Source: RGIG9041 sp045541455
Lineage (GTDB): Bacteria > Bacillota > Clostridia > Oscillospirales > QAKW01
Length of the DNA: 31,261 nt
Reading direction: 5' to 3'
Assembly (NCBI GenBank): GCA_045541455.1
Contig: JAZQJA010000013.1
Coordinates: 1 to 31,261, forward strand
Of the stretch, positions 14,003-22,344 are shown piece by piece (position 1 is the first letter of the stretch; every line of letters begins with the position of its first letter). Made by a program: the position numbers and the translations under genes. The notes beneath the pieces were generated by a model. The model was not told where the DNA came from and ran no database searches. It saw nothing but the letters and a program-made list of their open reading frames with translations.

Positions 14003-14031
14003 AGTATACAATAAATTAATGTATTTGCCAA
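14003..14031 (-). promoter_or_regulatory. SigA promoter of the GldA-F-G-like operon
   Basis: Minus strand: TTGGCA (14031-14026), 17-nt spacer, TATACT (14008-14003), about 30 nt before the TTG start. Confidence 0.7.
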
Positions 14032-14052
14032 CCTAATAATTGTTAAAATATA

Positions 14053-14081
14053 TTGAATAAACCCGTCTTTGAATGTATAAT
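14053..14081 (+). promoter_or_regulatory. SigA promoter of shikimate kinase gene
   Basis: TTGAAT (14053-14058), 17-nt spacer, TATAAT (14076-14081), 30 nt before ATG 14112. This position also argues against the upstream in-frame ATG at 14073, which lies inside the promoter. Confidence 0.7.
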
Positions 14082-14111
14082 TATTTTAATATTATAGTGG
14101 GAGGTATATTA

Positions 14112-14612
14112 ATGAATATAGTTTTAATTGGTATGCCGGGTTGTGGAAAGAGTACAATTGGTGTTATATTAGCAAAGTCTTTACTTTGCAATTTCATTGA
14201 TACTGATATTCTTATACAGAATAAATATAAGAAAAGTCTTTGTGAGATTATTGAGTCGGTAGGAATTAAGGAATTTAAAAAAATTGAAAACGAAGTTATA
14301 TCAAATATAAAATGTGACAATTGTGTTATTGCGACTGGTGGAAGTGCAGTTTATGGGGCTGAAGCTATGAAAAATTTAAAATCAAATGGAAAAATTTTTT
14401 ATTTGCAATTGACAAACGAGGAAATTCAAAGTCGTATTAAAAATATTAAATCAAGAGGAGTTGTTATGAATAAACATTGTACGTTACAAGACCTATTTAA
14501 TGAGCGTACTCCTCTTTACGAACTATATTCAGATATAACTGTTAATTGCAGTGGCCTTAGTGTAGAGCAGTGTGTTAACATTATTGTTGACAAAATTTAT
14601 AAGATGACTTAA
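14112..14612 (+). CDS. aroK: Shikimate kinase
   Basis: 166 residues from ATG 14112, with GGGAGG about 8 nt upstream. It phosphorylates shikimate at O3 in the chorismate pathway, in the cytoplasm. Walker A GMPGCGKST (7-15), the shikimate/Mg site FIDTD (28-32), ATGGSAV (74-80) and the lid region with SRGVV and ERTPLY (R132) match the family. The N-terminal extension in the longer reading frame from 14073 overlaps the promoter. It is first in a unit with tRNA-Arg and nrdR. No other aro gene is nearby. Confidence 0.9.
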   Translation: MNIVLIGMPGCGKSTIGVILAKSLLCNFIDTDILIQNKYKKSLCEIIESVGIKEFKKIENEVISNIKCDNCVIATGGSAVYGAEAMKNLKSNGKIFYLQLTNEEIQSRIKNIKSRGVVMNKHCTLQDLFNERTPLYELYSDITVNCSGLSVEQCVNIIVDKIYKMT

Positions 14613-14624
14613 AATTATTAGTGT

Positions 14625-14701
14625 GTCTCCGTAGCTCAGCAGGATAGAGCGTTCGCCTCCTAAGCGAAAGGCCGTGGGTTCGAATCCCGCCGGGGACGCC
14701 A
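14625..14701 (+). tRNA. tRNA-Arg (anticodon CCT)
   Basis: 77 nt including an encoded CCA. Acceptor GTCTCCG/CGGGGAC with one G-T pair, D stem GCTC/GAGC, anticodon stem TTCGC/GCGAA around CTCCTAA (anticodon CCT, reads AGG), T arm GTGGG-TTCGAAT-CCCGC. It lies alone between aroK and nrdR on the same strand without a terminator, so it may be cut from a shared transcript. Confidence 0.96.
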
Positions 14702-14726
14702 GCTTTATTATAATGGAGGATATATT

Positions 14727-15179
14727 ATGAAATGTCCGTTTTGTGGTTACACCGAAAGCAAAGTTAACGATTCAAGACCTACTGACGATGGTGCTAAAAT
14801 TAGACGCCGCCGTGAATGTATTAATTGTCAGAAACGTTTTACTACATTTGAAGCTATTGAGACAATCCCACTTTATGTTATAAAAAAAGATGAAACAAGG
14901 GAAAGGTTTTCCAGAGATAAGATACTTGGCGGTCTTATGAGAGCATGTGAAAAAAGACCTGTTTCGATTGAGGAAATGGAAAAAATTGCTGATGACATTG
15001 AAACTACTATTGCCAACTCTCTCGAAAAAGAAATTACAACTAACTATATAGGTGAATTGGTTATGCAACATTTAAAGGATATTGATGAAGTATCATATGT
15101 TAGATTTGCATCGGTTCACAGACAGTTTAAAGATATTAATTCACTATACGATGAAGTAATTAAAATACTTAAGAAATAA
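14727..15179 (+). CDS. nrdR: Transcriptional repressor NrdR
   Basis: 150 residues, the usual length. It represses ribonucleotide reductase genes when dATP is high. An N-terminal zinc ribbon uses C3, C6, C31 and C34 (CPFCGYTESKVNDSRPTDDG and RRECINCQKRFTTFE). An ATP-cone follows from about residue 49 (VIKKDETRERFSRDKILGGLMRACEKRP). GGAGGA precedes ATG 14727. It lies downstream of the tRNA and 9 nt upstream of an unknown gene. Confidence 0.97.
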   Translation: MKCPFCGYTESKVNDSRPTDDGAKIRRRRECINCQKRFTTFEAIETIPLYVIKKDETRERFSRDKILGGLMRACEKRPVSIEEMEKIADDIETTIANSLEKEITTNYIGELVMQHLKDIDEVSYVRFASVHRQFKDINSLYDEVIKILKK

Positions 15180-15188
15180 GGGTGTATT

Positions 15189-15713
15189 ATGATTGATTTA
15201 TTTATAAATAAATATGAAGGTGAAATGCTTTTCAATATTGAAGATGTTTCTCATACATCTGATTTATATACTTTTATTATTAAAGCGAATTATAATGGTA
15301 ACACGGTTGGTGCTAAAGTTGAACTCCCGGTTATCATTAGAAAATCGTTGTTTAAGACAATTAAGTTGATTAAAAACAATTCGCAAATCAGGTTTACTTC
15401 TATAGGTGAGGAAAGTGATGCTTTAATTTGTGCACTTGAAGATTTGTTAAAACCTCCTTATAAATCAACAAAAAGATTTTCAGAAGAGCCTGAAGGCATC
15501 GATTTTACAGTGCTTAACCGTGAAATGTATGAACTTGATAATGATAAGATTTATATTAGACTTTATAACGGGGAAGACCAGTCGGATTTTGAAGAAGATG
15601 AGAAAATAAATCTTGAAATGCAGTTTTCATTTAATTTTGCTTCTAAACGTGCTTCGCTTAGTGAAGTTAGAGATGGCTTTAGTGCTGATATAATTGCAAT
15701 TTTAATGAAATAA
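15189..15713 (+). CDS. Hypothetical protein, acidic, downstream of nrdR
   Basis: 174 residues, no signal peptide or membrane span. It starts MIDLFINKYEGEMLFNIEDVSHTSDLYTFIIKANYNGNTVGAKVELPV and contains two acidic stretches (SIGEESDALICALEDLLKPP; GEDQSDFEEDEKINLEMQF). I do not recognise the family. The gene lies 9 nt after nrdR in the same operon and is closed by a strong hairpin, so it is a real, probably cytoplasmic protein. A link to NrdR or nucleotide metabolism would be speculation based only on position. Confidence 0.8.
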   Translation: MIDLFINKYEGEMLFNIEDVSHTSDLYTFIIKANYNGNTVGAKVELPVIIRKSLFKTIKLIKNNSQIRFTSIGEESDALICALEDLLKPPYKSTKRFSEEPEGIDFTVLNREMYELDNDKIYIRLYNGEDQSDFEEDEKINLEMQFSFNFASKRASLSEVRDGFSADIIAILMK

Positions 15714-15721
15714 TCAAAATT

Positions 15722-15757
15722 TGCGCAACTTACATATTGAAGTTGCGCAGTTTTATT
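15722..15757 (+). terminator. Terminator of the aroK-nrdR unit
   Basis: TGCGCAACTT, loop ACATATTG, AAGTTGCGCA: a perfect 10-bp stem followed by GTTTTATTT. Confidence 0.9.
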
Positions 15758-15789
15758 TATTAATATAAGGAACAGCTAATATAAGTGTT

Positions 15790-16752
15790 ATGAAAAAATT
15801 TATAATAGAAAAAAACGACTCGGGACAGCGTCTTGATAAATTTGTTTTAAAAGTTGCAACAGGTCTAAATACATCACTTATGTATAAGTATATACGAAAA
15901 AAATCAATTAAAGTCAACGGGAAACGTGCAGAAATTTCCTATAGGCTTATTGAGGGCGATATTATTGAAATGTATATCAATGATGAATTTTTCGAGGAGA
16001 AAAAGAGTAATTTTCTTGATATTTCGTATGATCCCCAAATTAACGTAGTTTACGAAGATGAAAATCTGCTTTTGGTCGACAAAAAAGCAGGTGTATTGGT
16101 TCATGAAGATGCAAGAGAACAAAGAGATACGCTTATTAATCAAGTTTTGTTGTATCTATATAAAAATGGGGAATATAATCCTGAAAAGGAAAATAGCTTT
16201 ACACCTTCACTTTGCAATAGGCTGGATAAAAACACAGGAGGTATTGTTATTGTTGCTAAAAATGCGCAATCTCAGCGTCTTTTATACGATATTATTAAAA
16301 CAAGGCAAATAGAAAAAAAGTATCTGACTTTAGCTTTTGGTAATTTTACCGGCAAAGAGGATACCCTTAAAGCTTTCTTAAAAAAAGATTCAACTGAAAA
16401 CATAGTAGAAATAAGAAATAATTACTTTGAAGGTGCCAAAGAAATAATTACAAAATATAAAGTGTTAGAGTACAAGGATAACATTTCTTTAGTTGAGGTT
16501 GAACTAATTACAGGGCGCACTCACCAGATACGTGCTCATTTTTCTCATATTGGGCACCCTATATTAGGTGATTGTAAATACGGAAAAGCACGATATAATA
16601 AGCAATTGCCATTTAAACATCAAGCTCTTTATGCATATTCGTTGAAATTTAATATTAAGGATAAAGATAATCCGATGTATTATCTTAATGATAAGATATT
16701 TAAAGTAAAAGACATTTATTTCCTGGATTTTTTTAAAAATCATAAAAATTAA
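15790..16752 (+). CDS. RluA-family pseudouridine synthase
   Basis: 320 residues. It converts uridine to pseudouridine in RNA, probably 23S rRNA (RluC/RluD type). S4 RNA-binding domain at about 12-64 (SGQRLDKFVLKVATGLNTSLMYKYIRKKSIKVNG). Catalytic motif NRLDKNTGG (143-151) with Asp146 as the nucleophile, and GRTHQIRAH (242-250) as the distal RluA motif. The closest good ribosome site (AAGGA near 15768) is 18 nt from ATG 15790, so initiation is weak or the start is uncertain; no in-frame alternative with a better site is visible. Which rRNA position it modifies cannot be told from sequence. Confidence 0.9.
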   Translation: MKKFIIEKNDSGQRLDKFVLKVATGLNTSLMYKYIRKKSIKVNGKRAEISYRLIEGDIIEMYINDEFFEEKKSNFLDISYDPQINVVYEDENLLLVDKKAGVLVHEDAREQRDTLINQVLLYLYKNGEYNPEKENSFTPSLCNRLDKNTGGIVIVAKNAQSQRLLYDIIKTRQIEKKYLTLAFGNFTGKEDTLKAFLKKDSTENIVEIRNNYFEGAKEIITKYKVLEYKDNISLVEVELITGRTHQIRAHFSHIGHPILGDCKYGKARYNKQLPFKHQALYAYSLKFNIKDKDNPMYYLNDKIFKVKDIYFLDFFKNHKN

Positions 16753-16773
16753 GCAATTTAGAGAAATAACGAG

Positions 16774-16839
16774 AAAAAAAGAGTTTTTTCGAGAAAACTA
16801 CAAAGCCAATTAGGTTGAATGCGAAAAAACTCTTTTTTT
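16774..16839 (+). terminator. Long-loop terminator after RluA gene
   Basis: AAAAAAAGAGTTTTTTCG (16774-16791) and its exact complement (16822-16839) form an 18-bp stem around a 30-nt loop, followed by a T run. Confidence 0.75.
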
Positions 16840-16863
16840 TATTGAAAAATTACTAGATTTTTA

Positions 16864-16892
16864 TTGACAAATTGATACAAAGAATTTATATT
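16864..16892 (+). promoter_or_regulatory. SigA promoter of potABCD
   Basis: TTGACA (16864-16869), 17-nt spacer, TATATT (16887-16892), 34 nt before the TTG start of potA. Confidence 0.8.
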
Positions 16893-16926
16893 TATGATTA
16901 GTATTTAAAAAGGGGAGTACCGAAAA

Positions 16927-17976
16927 TTGAATAAAAATATTATTCAACTTAAAAATATACATATCGCTTTTGATAGTGACACAATTATCGAAGATCTCAC
17001 TTTAAATATAAAGGATAAAGAATTCGTTACTTTACTTGGCCCGTCAGGTTGCGGTAAAACTACCACATTAAGAACTATTGCCGGTTTTGTTATTCCTGAC
17101 CGTGGTGACGTTATTTTTGATGGGGTTAGAATCAATAATCTTCCGCCTCATAAGCGTCAGGTTAATACAGTCTTTCAAAAGTATGCGTTGTTTACTCATT
17201 TAAATGTTTATGAAAATATTGCTTTTGGATTGCGTATAAAGAAAACTCCTCAGGATGAGATAGATAAGAAAATACAAGAAATACTTGAAATTGTCAATTT
17301 AAAAGGGTACCAGAAGCGTTCTATAGATGCTTTGTCGGGCGGTCAACAGCAGCGCGTTGCTATTGCCAGGGCTCTTGTCAACAGTCCAAGAGTTTTGTTA
17401 CTGGATGAACCTCTAGGTGCTCTTGATTTGAAGTTAAGAAAAGATATGCAAATAGAACTTAAACGCATTCAACAGCAGACAGGTATCACTTTTGTATATG
17501 TTACTCACGATCAAGAAGAAGCTCTTACAATGAGTGATACGGTTGTTGTAATGAAAGATGGTTTTATTCAGCAAATTGGAACACCTGAAGACATCTATAA
17601 CGAGCCTACTAATGCTTTTGTTGCTGACTTTATTGGTGAAAGCAATATTATCGACGGTATAATGCTTAAGGATTATGCGGTTGAATTTGAAAATTCACGG
17701 TTTGTTTGTGTGGATAAAGGATTTGGGGAAAATGAACCGGTTGATGTTGTTGTACGTCCCGAAGATATAACTATTTGTGAACCGCACGATGGTGCTATTA
17801 AAGGTATTGTTAAAACTGTAACTTTCAAGGGCGTACATTACGAAATGATTGTTGATACCGGAAATTATATGTGGAAAATTCATTCTATTGTTTGCAAACC
17901 CGAAGGTGCAATGATAGGAATGAATGTAATTCCTGAATATATTCATATAATGAAAAAAGGGGGCGGGAACTGCTAG
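16927..17976 (+). CDS. potA: Spermidine/putrescine ABC transporter ATP-binding protein
   Basis: 349 residues. It energises polyamine import with PotB, PotC and PotD. Walker A GPSGCGKTT (38-46), signature LSGGQQQR (136-143), Walker B VLLLDEP (156-162), followed by a C-terminal TOBE-type domain from about 240 (VVVRPEDITICEP). TTG start 16927 is preceded by GGGGAG with about 10-nt spacing. It is first in a tight four-gene operon; its TAG is followed immediately by the potB start. Confidence 0.94.
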   Translation: MNKNIIQLKNIHIAFDSDTIIEDLTLNIKDKEFVTLLGPSGCGKTTTLRTIAGFVIPDRGDVIFDGVRINNLPPHKRQVNTVFQKYALFTHLNVYENIAFGLRIKKTPQDEIDKKIQEILEIVNLKGYQKRSIDALSGGQQQRVAIARALVNSPRVLLLDEPLGALDLKLRKDMQIELKRIQQQTGITFVYVTHDQEEALTMSDTVVVMKDGFIQQIGTPEDIYNEPTNAFVADFIGESNIIDGIMLKDYAVEFENSRFVCVDKGFGENEPVDVVVRPEDITICEPHDGAIKGIVKTVTFKGVHYEMIVDTGNYMWKIHSIVCKPEGAMIGMNVIPEYIHIMKKGGGNC

Positions 17977-18783
17977 TTGAAAAGCAAGGTTATTGCCGTA
18001 CCGTATGTAGTATGGGCGTGTATATTTATAATCGTACCTACTTTATTTGTAGGTTACTTTGCGTTTACTGATAATGTCGGTAATTTTACACTCGAAAATG
18101 TAAAGCAAATAAGTAAATACACAAGTGTAATTATTCGAAGCATTTATTATGCTGCTATTGCAACTGTGGTATGCTTAGTAATTGGTTATATGCTTGCCTT
18201 TCTTATGTCCAAGTTGTCGGAAGGTATGAAGTCTGTTTGCTTAGTTCTTCTTATGCTTCCAATGTGGATTAATTTTGTTCTCAGAACCCAGGCATTACAA
18301 AATTTACTTATGGATAACGGTATTTTGAATCAACTGTTATCTTACTTTAATTTGCCAAATATACAGTTGCTTGATACATCTTTTGCAGTTGTTTTAGGTT
18401 TGGTATATAATTATTTACCTTTTATGGTTTTGCCAATTTTCACTTCTCTTGAAAAACTTGATTGTAAAGTTATTGAGGCAGCGCAAGACCTTGGTGCCAA
18501 TAATAGTTATGTATTCAGAAAAGTGATTTTGTCTCTTTCTATGCAAGGTATTTATTCCGGTATCATTATGGTTTTTATACCTTGTCTTTCAACCTTTGTA
18601 ATCTCCGAAAAATTAGGCGGAGGTAAAGTGTATCTTATAGGTAATGTTATTAACGATATGTTTAACCAAAACTATAATTTTAATGTAGGTGCAGCTATAA
18701 GCCTTGTGATGATGATAGTTATGGTTATTACTTTAGTTATATTCAGTTTTCTTGATGATGAGACAAAGGAGGGACTGATATGA
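17977..18783 (+). CDS. potB: Spermidine/putrescine ABC transporter permease
   Basis: 268 residues with six membrane spans and the EAA loop KLDCKVIEAAQDLGANNSYVFRKVILSL. The start is a TTG directly after the potA stop, with the G-rich stretch GGGGGCGGG upstream; translational coupling is likely. Partner of PotC in the polyamine importer. The stop overlaps the potC ATG (ATGA). Confidence 0.93.
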   Translation: MKSKVIAVPYVVWACIFIIVPTLFVGYFAFTDNVGNFTLENVKQISKYTSVIIRSIYYAAIATVVCLVIGYMLAFLMSKLSEGMKSVCLVLLMLPMWINFVLRTQALQNLLMDNGILNQLLSYFNLPNIQLLDTSFAVVLGLVYNYLPFMVLPIFTSLEKLDCKVIEAAQDLGANNSYVFRKVILSLSMQGIYSGIIMVFIPCLSTFVISEKLGGGKVYLIGNVINDMFNQNYNFNVGAAISLVMMIVMVITLVIFSFLDDETKEGLI

Positions 18784-19562
18784 AAAAGTTTCTCTCGGCG
18801 TCTTATATGGTAATAGTTTTTGGGTTTTTATACGCCCCGATTTTATTGCTGATTTTTTTCTCTTTCAATTCATCTAATTCAAATGTTAACTTTGACGGTT
18901 TTTCTTTTAGATGGTATATTGAATTGTTTAACGATAGCGAAATTTTAAGTGCTTTGTTAAACACTTTAGTTATAGCAACGCTTTCTTCTGTTATTTCGAC
19001 AATTATCGGAACTGCGGCAGCTATCGGTTTGTCTAATTTTAAAAAATGGCACAAAAAGGCTGTTATGAATGTAACTTATATACCCGTGCTCAATCCTGAT
19101 ATTATTACCGGTATTTCATTACTGCTTTTGTTCATAGCTTTTCAAATTCCAACAGGTTTTTTGACTGTTTTGCTTGCGCATATTACATTTGATATACCAT
19201 ATGTTATTTTGTCTGTCACTCCAAGATTGCGTCATGTTGATCCTCGCTTGTATGAAGCGGCTCAAGACTTAGGTGCTCCACCTGTTAGGGCTTTCTTTAA
19301 AGGTGTTTTTCCGCAATTAATTCCAGGTATTATGTCGGCATTTTTAATGGCTTTTACACTCTCAATCGATGATTTTATTGTTACTTTTTTTGTAAGAGGG
19401 AATGCTTTTTCAACCCTATCTACAGTCATATATACAATAACTAAAAGAAAAATTCCGCTAAGTATAAATGCGCTTTGTGCATTAATGTTAGTTGCAGTTT
19501 TGTTGGTTTTGATTGCGGTTAATATTTTTGACAGTAAGAAGGCGAGGGGAAATGCCAAATGA
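18780..19562 (+). CDS. potC: Spermidine/putrescine ABC transporter permease
   Basis: 260 residues, six spans, EAA loop HVDPRLYEAAQDLGAPPVRAFFKGVFPQLIPG. It overlaps potB by 4 nt with AAGGAGGG upstream, and overlaps potD by 4 nt. Second channel subunit of the polyamine importer. FNSSNSNVNFDGFSFRWYIELFND is the typical PotC-type periplasmic loop. Confidence 0.93.
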   Translation: MKKFLSASYMVIVFGFLYAPILLLIFFSFNSSNSNVNFDGFSFRWYIELFNDSEILSALLNTLVIATLSSVISTIIGTAAAIGLSNFKKWHKKAVMNVTYIPVLNPDIITGISLLLLFIAFQIPTGFLTVLLAHITFDIPYVILSVTPRLRHVDPRLYEAAQDLGAPPVRAFFKGVFPQLIPGIMSAFLMAFTLSIDDFIVTFFVRGNAFSTLSTVIYTITKRKIPLSINALCALMLVAVLLVLIAVNIFDSKKARGNAK

Positions 19563-20602
19563 GAAAAGTATCTTTGCTTACAGCGATAAATATTATTTTA
19601 GTACTTTTTATGTCGTCGTGTCATACTTACCAACAAAATGAGGTTTTGTATGTATACAATTGGGGTGAGTATATCGATGGCACCGTAAATGAACTTTTTG
19701 AAAAAGAATACGGCATCAAAGTGATTTATGACGAGTATGATAATAACGAATCTATGTATGCAACATTAAAAAATGGTGCTGCAAAATATGATGTTATTTT
19801 TCCGTCGGATTATATGGTTTCAAGATTAATAGATGAAGAAATGATTGAACCGCTGAACTTTGATAATATACCTAATTTCAAAAATATCATGACTCGATTT
19901 AAAGGATTCGAGTATGATTCAGAAAACCTTTATTCTGTTCCGTACACATGGGGAGTTATAGGTTTATTGTATAATACTAACTATGTAACAGAAACTCCAG
20001 AAGGTTGGTCTGTTTTATGGGATAAGCAGTACAAGGGAAAGGTTCTCATGTATAATAACTCACGAGATGCATTAGGACTTACTCTGATAAAAAATGGAGA
20101 AAGTGTTAATACAACAGACAAGAATATTTTGGATCATGCTGCACAAGAAGTTAAAGAGTTAAAGAAAAATTTACAAGCCTTTGTATCAGATGAGATATTT
20201 AATCGAATGGAAAGCGGATCTGCATATATTACTCCGGCTTACGGTGGCGATGCATTGGCTATGATGGAAGAAAACGAAGATTTAAGTTATGTTATTCCAG
20301 AAGAGGGAACTAACTTATATGTTGATGCGATGTGTGTTGTTAAAGGTTCTAAAAATAAGGAAGCAGCTGAAAAATATATTAATTTTATGTGTAGGGAAGA
20401 TATAGCTAAATTAAATCGTGAAGAAACATGCTACTCAACACCTCATCAACTTGTTTATGATGATTTGGACATGGAAACAAAAAATGAACTTTTGGCATAT
20501 CCAACTGACGAAATTTTGGATAAAACACAAGTGTATACAAATTTACCTAAAGATATTTTAGAGTATTATTCAACTTTGTGGATAGATATTAAAAACGCAT
20601 AA
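19559..20602 (+). CDS. potD: Spermidine/putrescine-binding lipoprotein
   Basis: 347 residues. The N-terminal signal ends in a lipobox FMSSC with Cys21 as the lipidated residue, so it is anchored outside the membrane. The mature part begins with LYVYNWGEYIDGTVNELFEKEYGIKVIYDEYDNNE, the PotD-type opening, and carries VPYTWGVIGLLYN. It delivers polyamines to PotBC. ATG 19559 overlaps the potC stop. It is the last gene of the operon, closed by a strong hairpin. Confidence 0.94.
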   Translation: MRKVSLLTAINIILVLFMSSCHTYQQNEVLYVYNWGEYIDGTVNELFEKEYGIKVIYDEYDNNESMYATLKNGAAKYDVIFPSDYMVSRLIDEEMIEPLNFDNIPNFKNIMTRFKGFEYDSENLYSVPYTWGVIGLLYNTNYVTETPEGWSVLWDKQYKGKVLMYNNSRDALGLTLIKNGESVNTTDKNILDHAAQEVKELKKNLQAFVSDEIFNRMESGSAYITPAYGGDALAMMEENEDLSYVIPEEGTNLYVDAMCVVKGSKNKEAAEKYINFMCREDIAKLNREETCYSTPHQLVYDDLDMETKNELLAYPTDEILDKTQVYTNLPKDILEYYSTLWIDIKNA

Positions 20603-20635
20603 AATAAAGAGCAGTTATCAACTGCTCTTTATTTT
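20601..20635. terminator. Convergent terminator between potD and comM
   Basis: AAAATAAAGAGCAGTT, loop ATC, AACTGCTCTTTATTTT: a perfect 16-bp stem. The minus-strand stop of comM lies in the right arm. Confidence 0.9.
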
Positions 20636-22149
20636 ATGGTTTTATTTATTGCTCTGTACTGTAAAGCTTCTAGTAAATTACGTTTTGAAATGTTTTCGCT
20701 GCCCTCAAGATCGGCTATAGTTCTTGCTATTTTTAATATTTTGTTGTAACCTCTGCCGGTTAAATTCATTTTGTCAAAATTCTCTTTAAGTACTTGTTCT
20801 GCCTCATCTGATAATTTGCAGAATTGTTTTATAAGTTTTGGGGTTAAATCGGAATTTTTGTATATACCGGTATCTTTATAACGCTTAAATTGTATTCTTC
20901 TTGCATTAATTACACGTTTTTTTATGTCTTCGGATTTTTCGGCCGGAATACTTGAACTGATTTCTTGATATTCTACGGCAGGAACTTCTATATGAATATC
21001 AATTCTATCAAGCATCGGTCCTGATATTTTTGATTGGTATTTTGCAATCTGTGAAGGCGAGCATATACATGGTTTAGTAGGATGTCCTAAATATCCACAT
21101 TTACATGGATTCATAGCACATACTAGCATAATGTTAGAAGGATATGTTACAGAACCAGCGGCTCTTGATATAGTGATTTTACCATCTTCAAGTGGGGCTC
21201 TTAAACTATCAATTGCAGAAGAAGGAAATTCAGGGAATTCATCAAGAAATAATATTCCACCATGCGCTAAAGAAATTTCTCCTGGCTTTGGGTTTTTTCC
21301 TCCTCCACAAAGTGCCACACTGCTTATGTTATGGTGAGGTGATCTGAATGGCCGATGTGTTATCAAATTGTTGCAATCCAGTTTACCTGCAACTGAATAA
21401 ATTCGAGTACATTCCAATGCTTCTTTGAATGACAGAGAAGGTAAAATTGTCGGTAATCTTTTTGCAATCATACTTTTACCGCTTCCGGGTGGCCCTATCA
21501 TTAATATGTTATGCCCTCCTGCAGCGGCTATTTCAATTGCGCGCTTTGCAACATATTGTCCCATAACATCCGAATAATTTATTGGAAATTTATTGTATTC
21601 TGTCACTGAAAATTTCTTTGGAATAATAGGAACTATTTCTTGTTCTCCAATTAAATGAGATAGGATTTGACGTACTGATTTTACGGGGAAAATATTAATT
21701 CCTTCAATGTATTGTGCTTCACCAACATTGCTTTCTGGTATAAAAATACCATCTAACCCTAATTCTTTTGCTGCCAAAACCATTGATAAAACACCTGCTG
21801 TTTTTCGAATGTCACCCATAAGAGATAATTCTCCAACAAAAGCGAAGTTGTCTGTATTAAGGTTAATTGTTCCTGCTGATTTTAAAATTCCCAATAAGAT
21901 AGGTAAATCAAAAACAGAGCCCTCCTTTTTAATGTTAGCAGGGGCCAAGTTGATTGTTATTCTACTTGCCGGAAAATTAAAGCCGGAATTTTTATATGCA
22001 CTTCTAACGCGTTCTTTTGACTCTTTTACAGCGGTATCAGGCATCCCTACAATATCAAACGCAGGAAGTCCTCTTGAAACATCAGCTTCAACGTCTACTT
22101 TAAATGCATCAATTCCGTTTATACCAAAAGATGTTAATCTGTTTACCAT
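20629..22149 (-). CDS. comM: YifB/ComM-family Mg-chelatase-like AAA ATPase
   Basis: 506 residues, full length. Residues 1-165 form the ChlI-type N-terminal domain (DVSRGLPAFDIVGMPDTAVKESKERVRSA). Walker A GPPGSGKS is at 219-226 and Walker B ILFLDE at 299-304. A Cys-rich loop, MNPCKCGYLGHPTKPCICSP (346-365), is typical of the family, and a helical C-terminal domain follows. ComM proteins promote branch migration during integration of transforming DNA; in Clostridia a general recombination role is assumed. A single gene, convergent with potABCD. The ribosome site (AGGCAGG) is moderate. Confidence 0.92.
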   Translation of the reverse strand: MVNRLTSFGINGIDAFKVDVEADVSRGLPAFDIVGMPDTAVKESKERVRSAYKNSGFNFPASRITINLAPANIKKEGSVFDLPILLGILKSAGTINLNTDNFAFVGELSLMGDIRKTAGVLSMVLAAKELGLDGIFIPESNVGEAQYIEGINIFPVKSVRQILSHLIGEQEIVPIIPKKFSVTEYNKFPINYSDVMGQYVAKRAIEIAAAGGHNILMIGPPGSGKSMIAKRLPTILPSLSFKEALECTRIYSVAGKLDCNNLITHRPFRSPHHNISSVALCGGGKNPKPGEISLAHGGILFLDEFPEFPSSAIDSLRAPLEDGKITISRAAGSVTYPSNIMLVCAMNPCKCGYLGHPTKPCICSPSQIAKYQSKISGPMLDRIDIHIEVPAVEYQEISSSIPAEKSEDIKKRVINARRIQFKRYKDTGIYKNSDLTPKLIKQFCKLSDEAEQVLKENFDKMNLTGRGYNKILKIARTIADLEGSENISKRNLLEALQYRAINKTIK

Positions 22150-22256
22150 AATTAACCTGCCTTAAATGTTTTATTCATTTTATTACATTTTAGTTCATTT
22201 TACAAGCCGATCAATGAACAAACGATAAATTTCTTTAAAAATTATAATTTTTGCAC

Positions 22257-22285
22257 TTTACAGATAGGTTTTTAGATGTTAAAAT
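22257..22285 (+). promoter_or_regulatory. SigA promoter of PFOR gene
   Basis: TTTACA (22257-22262), 17-nt spacer, TAAAAT (22280-22285). It overlaps an upstream in-frame ATG at 22276 and so supports the start at 22345. Confidence 0.55.
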
Positions 22286-22344
22286 ATAAAATGATAATTT
22301 ATGTAATAATTATTATTTTTTATATTTTAAGGAGGACAAAATTC

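Noticed and set aside
22276..22344. Upstream ATG extending PFOR by 23 hydrophobic residues (possible signal peptide)
   Set aside because: It overlaps the promoter hexamer at 22280 and has no ribosome site, while ATG 22345 has AGGAGG and the normal family N-terminus.
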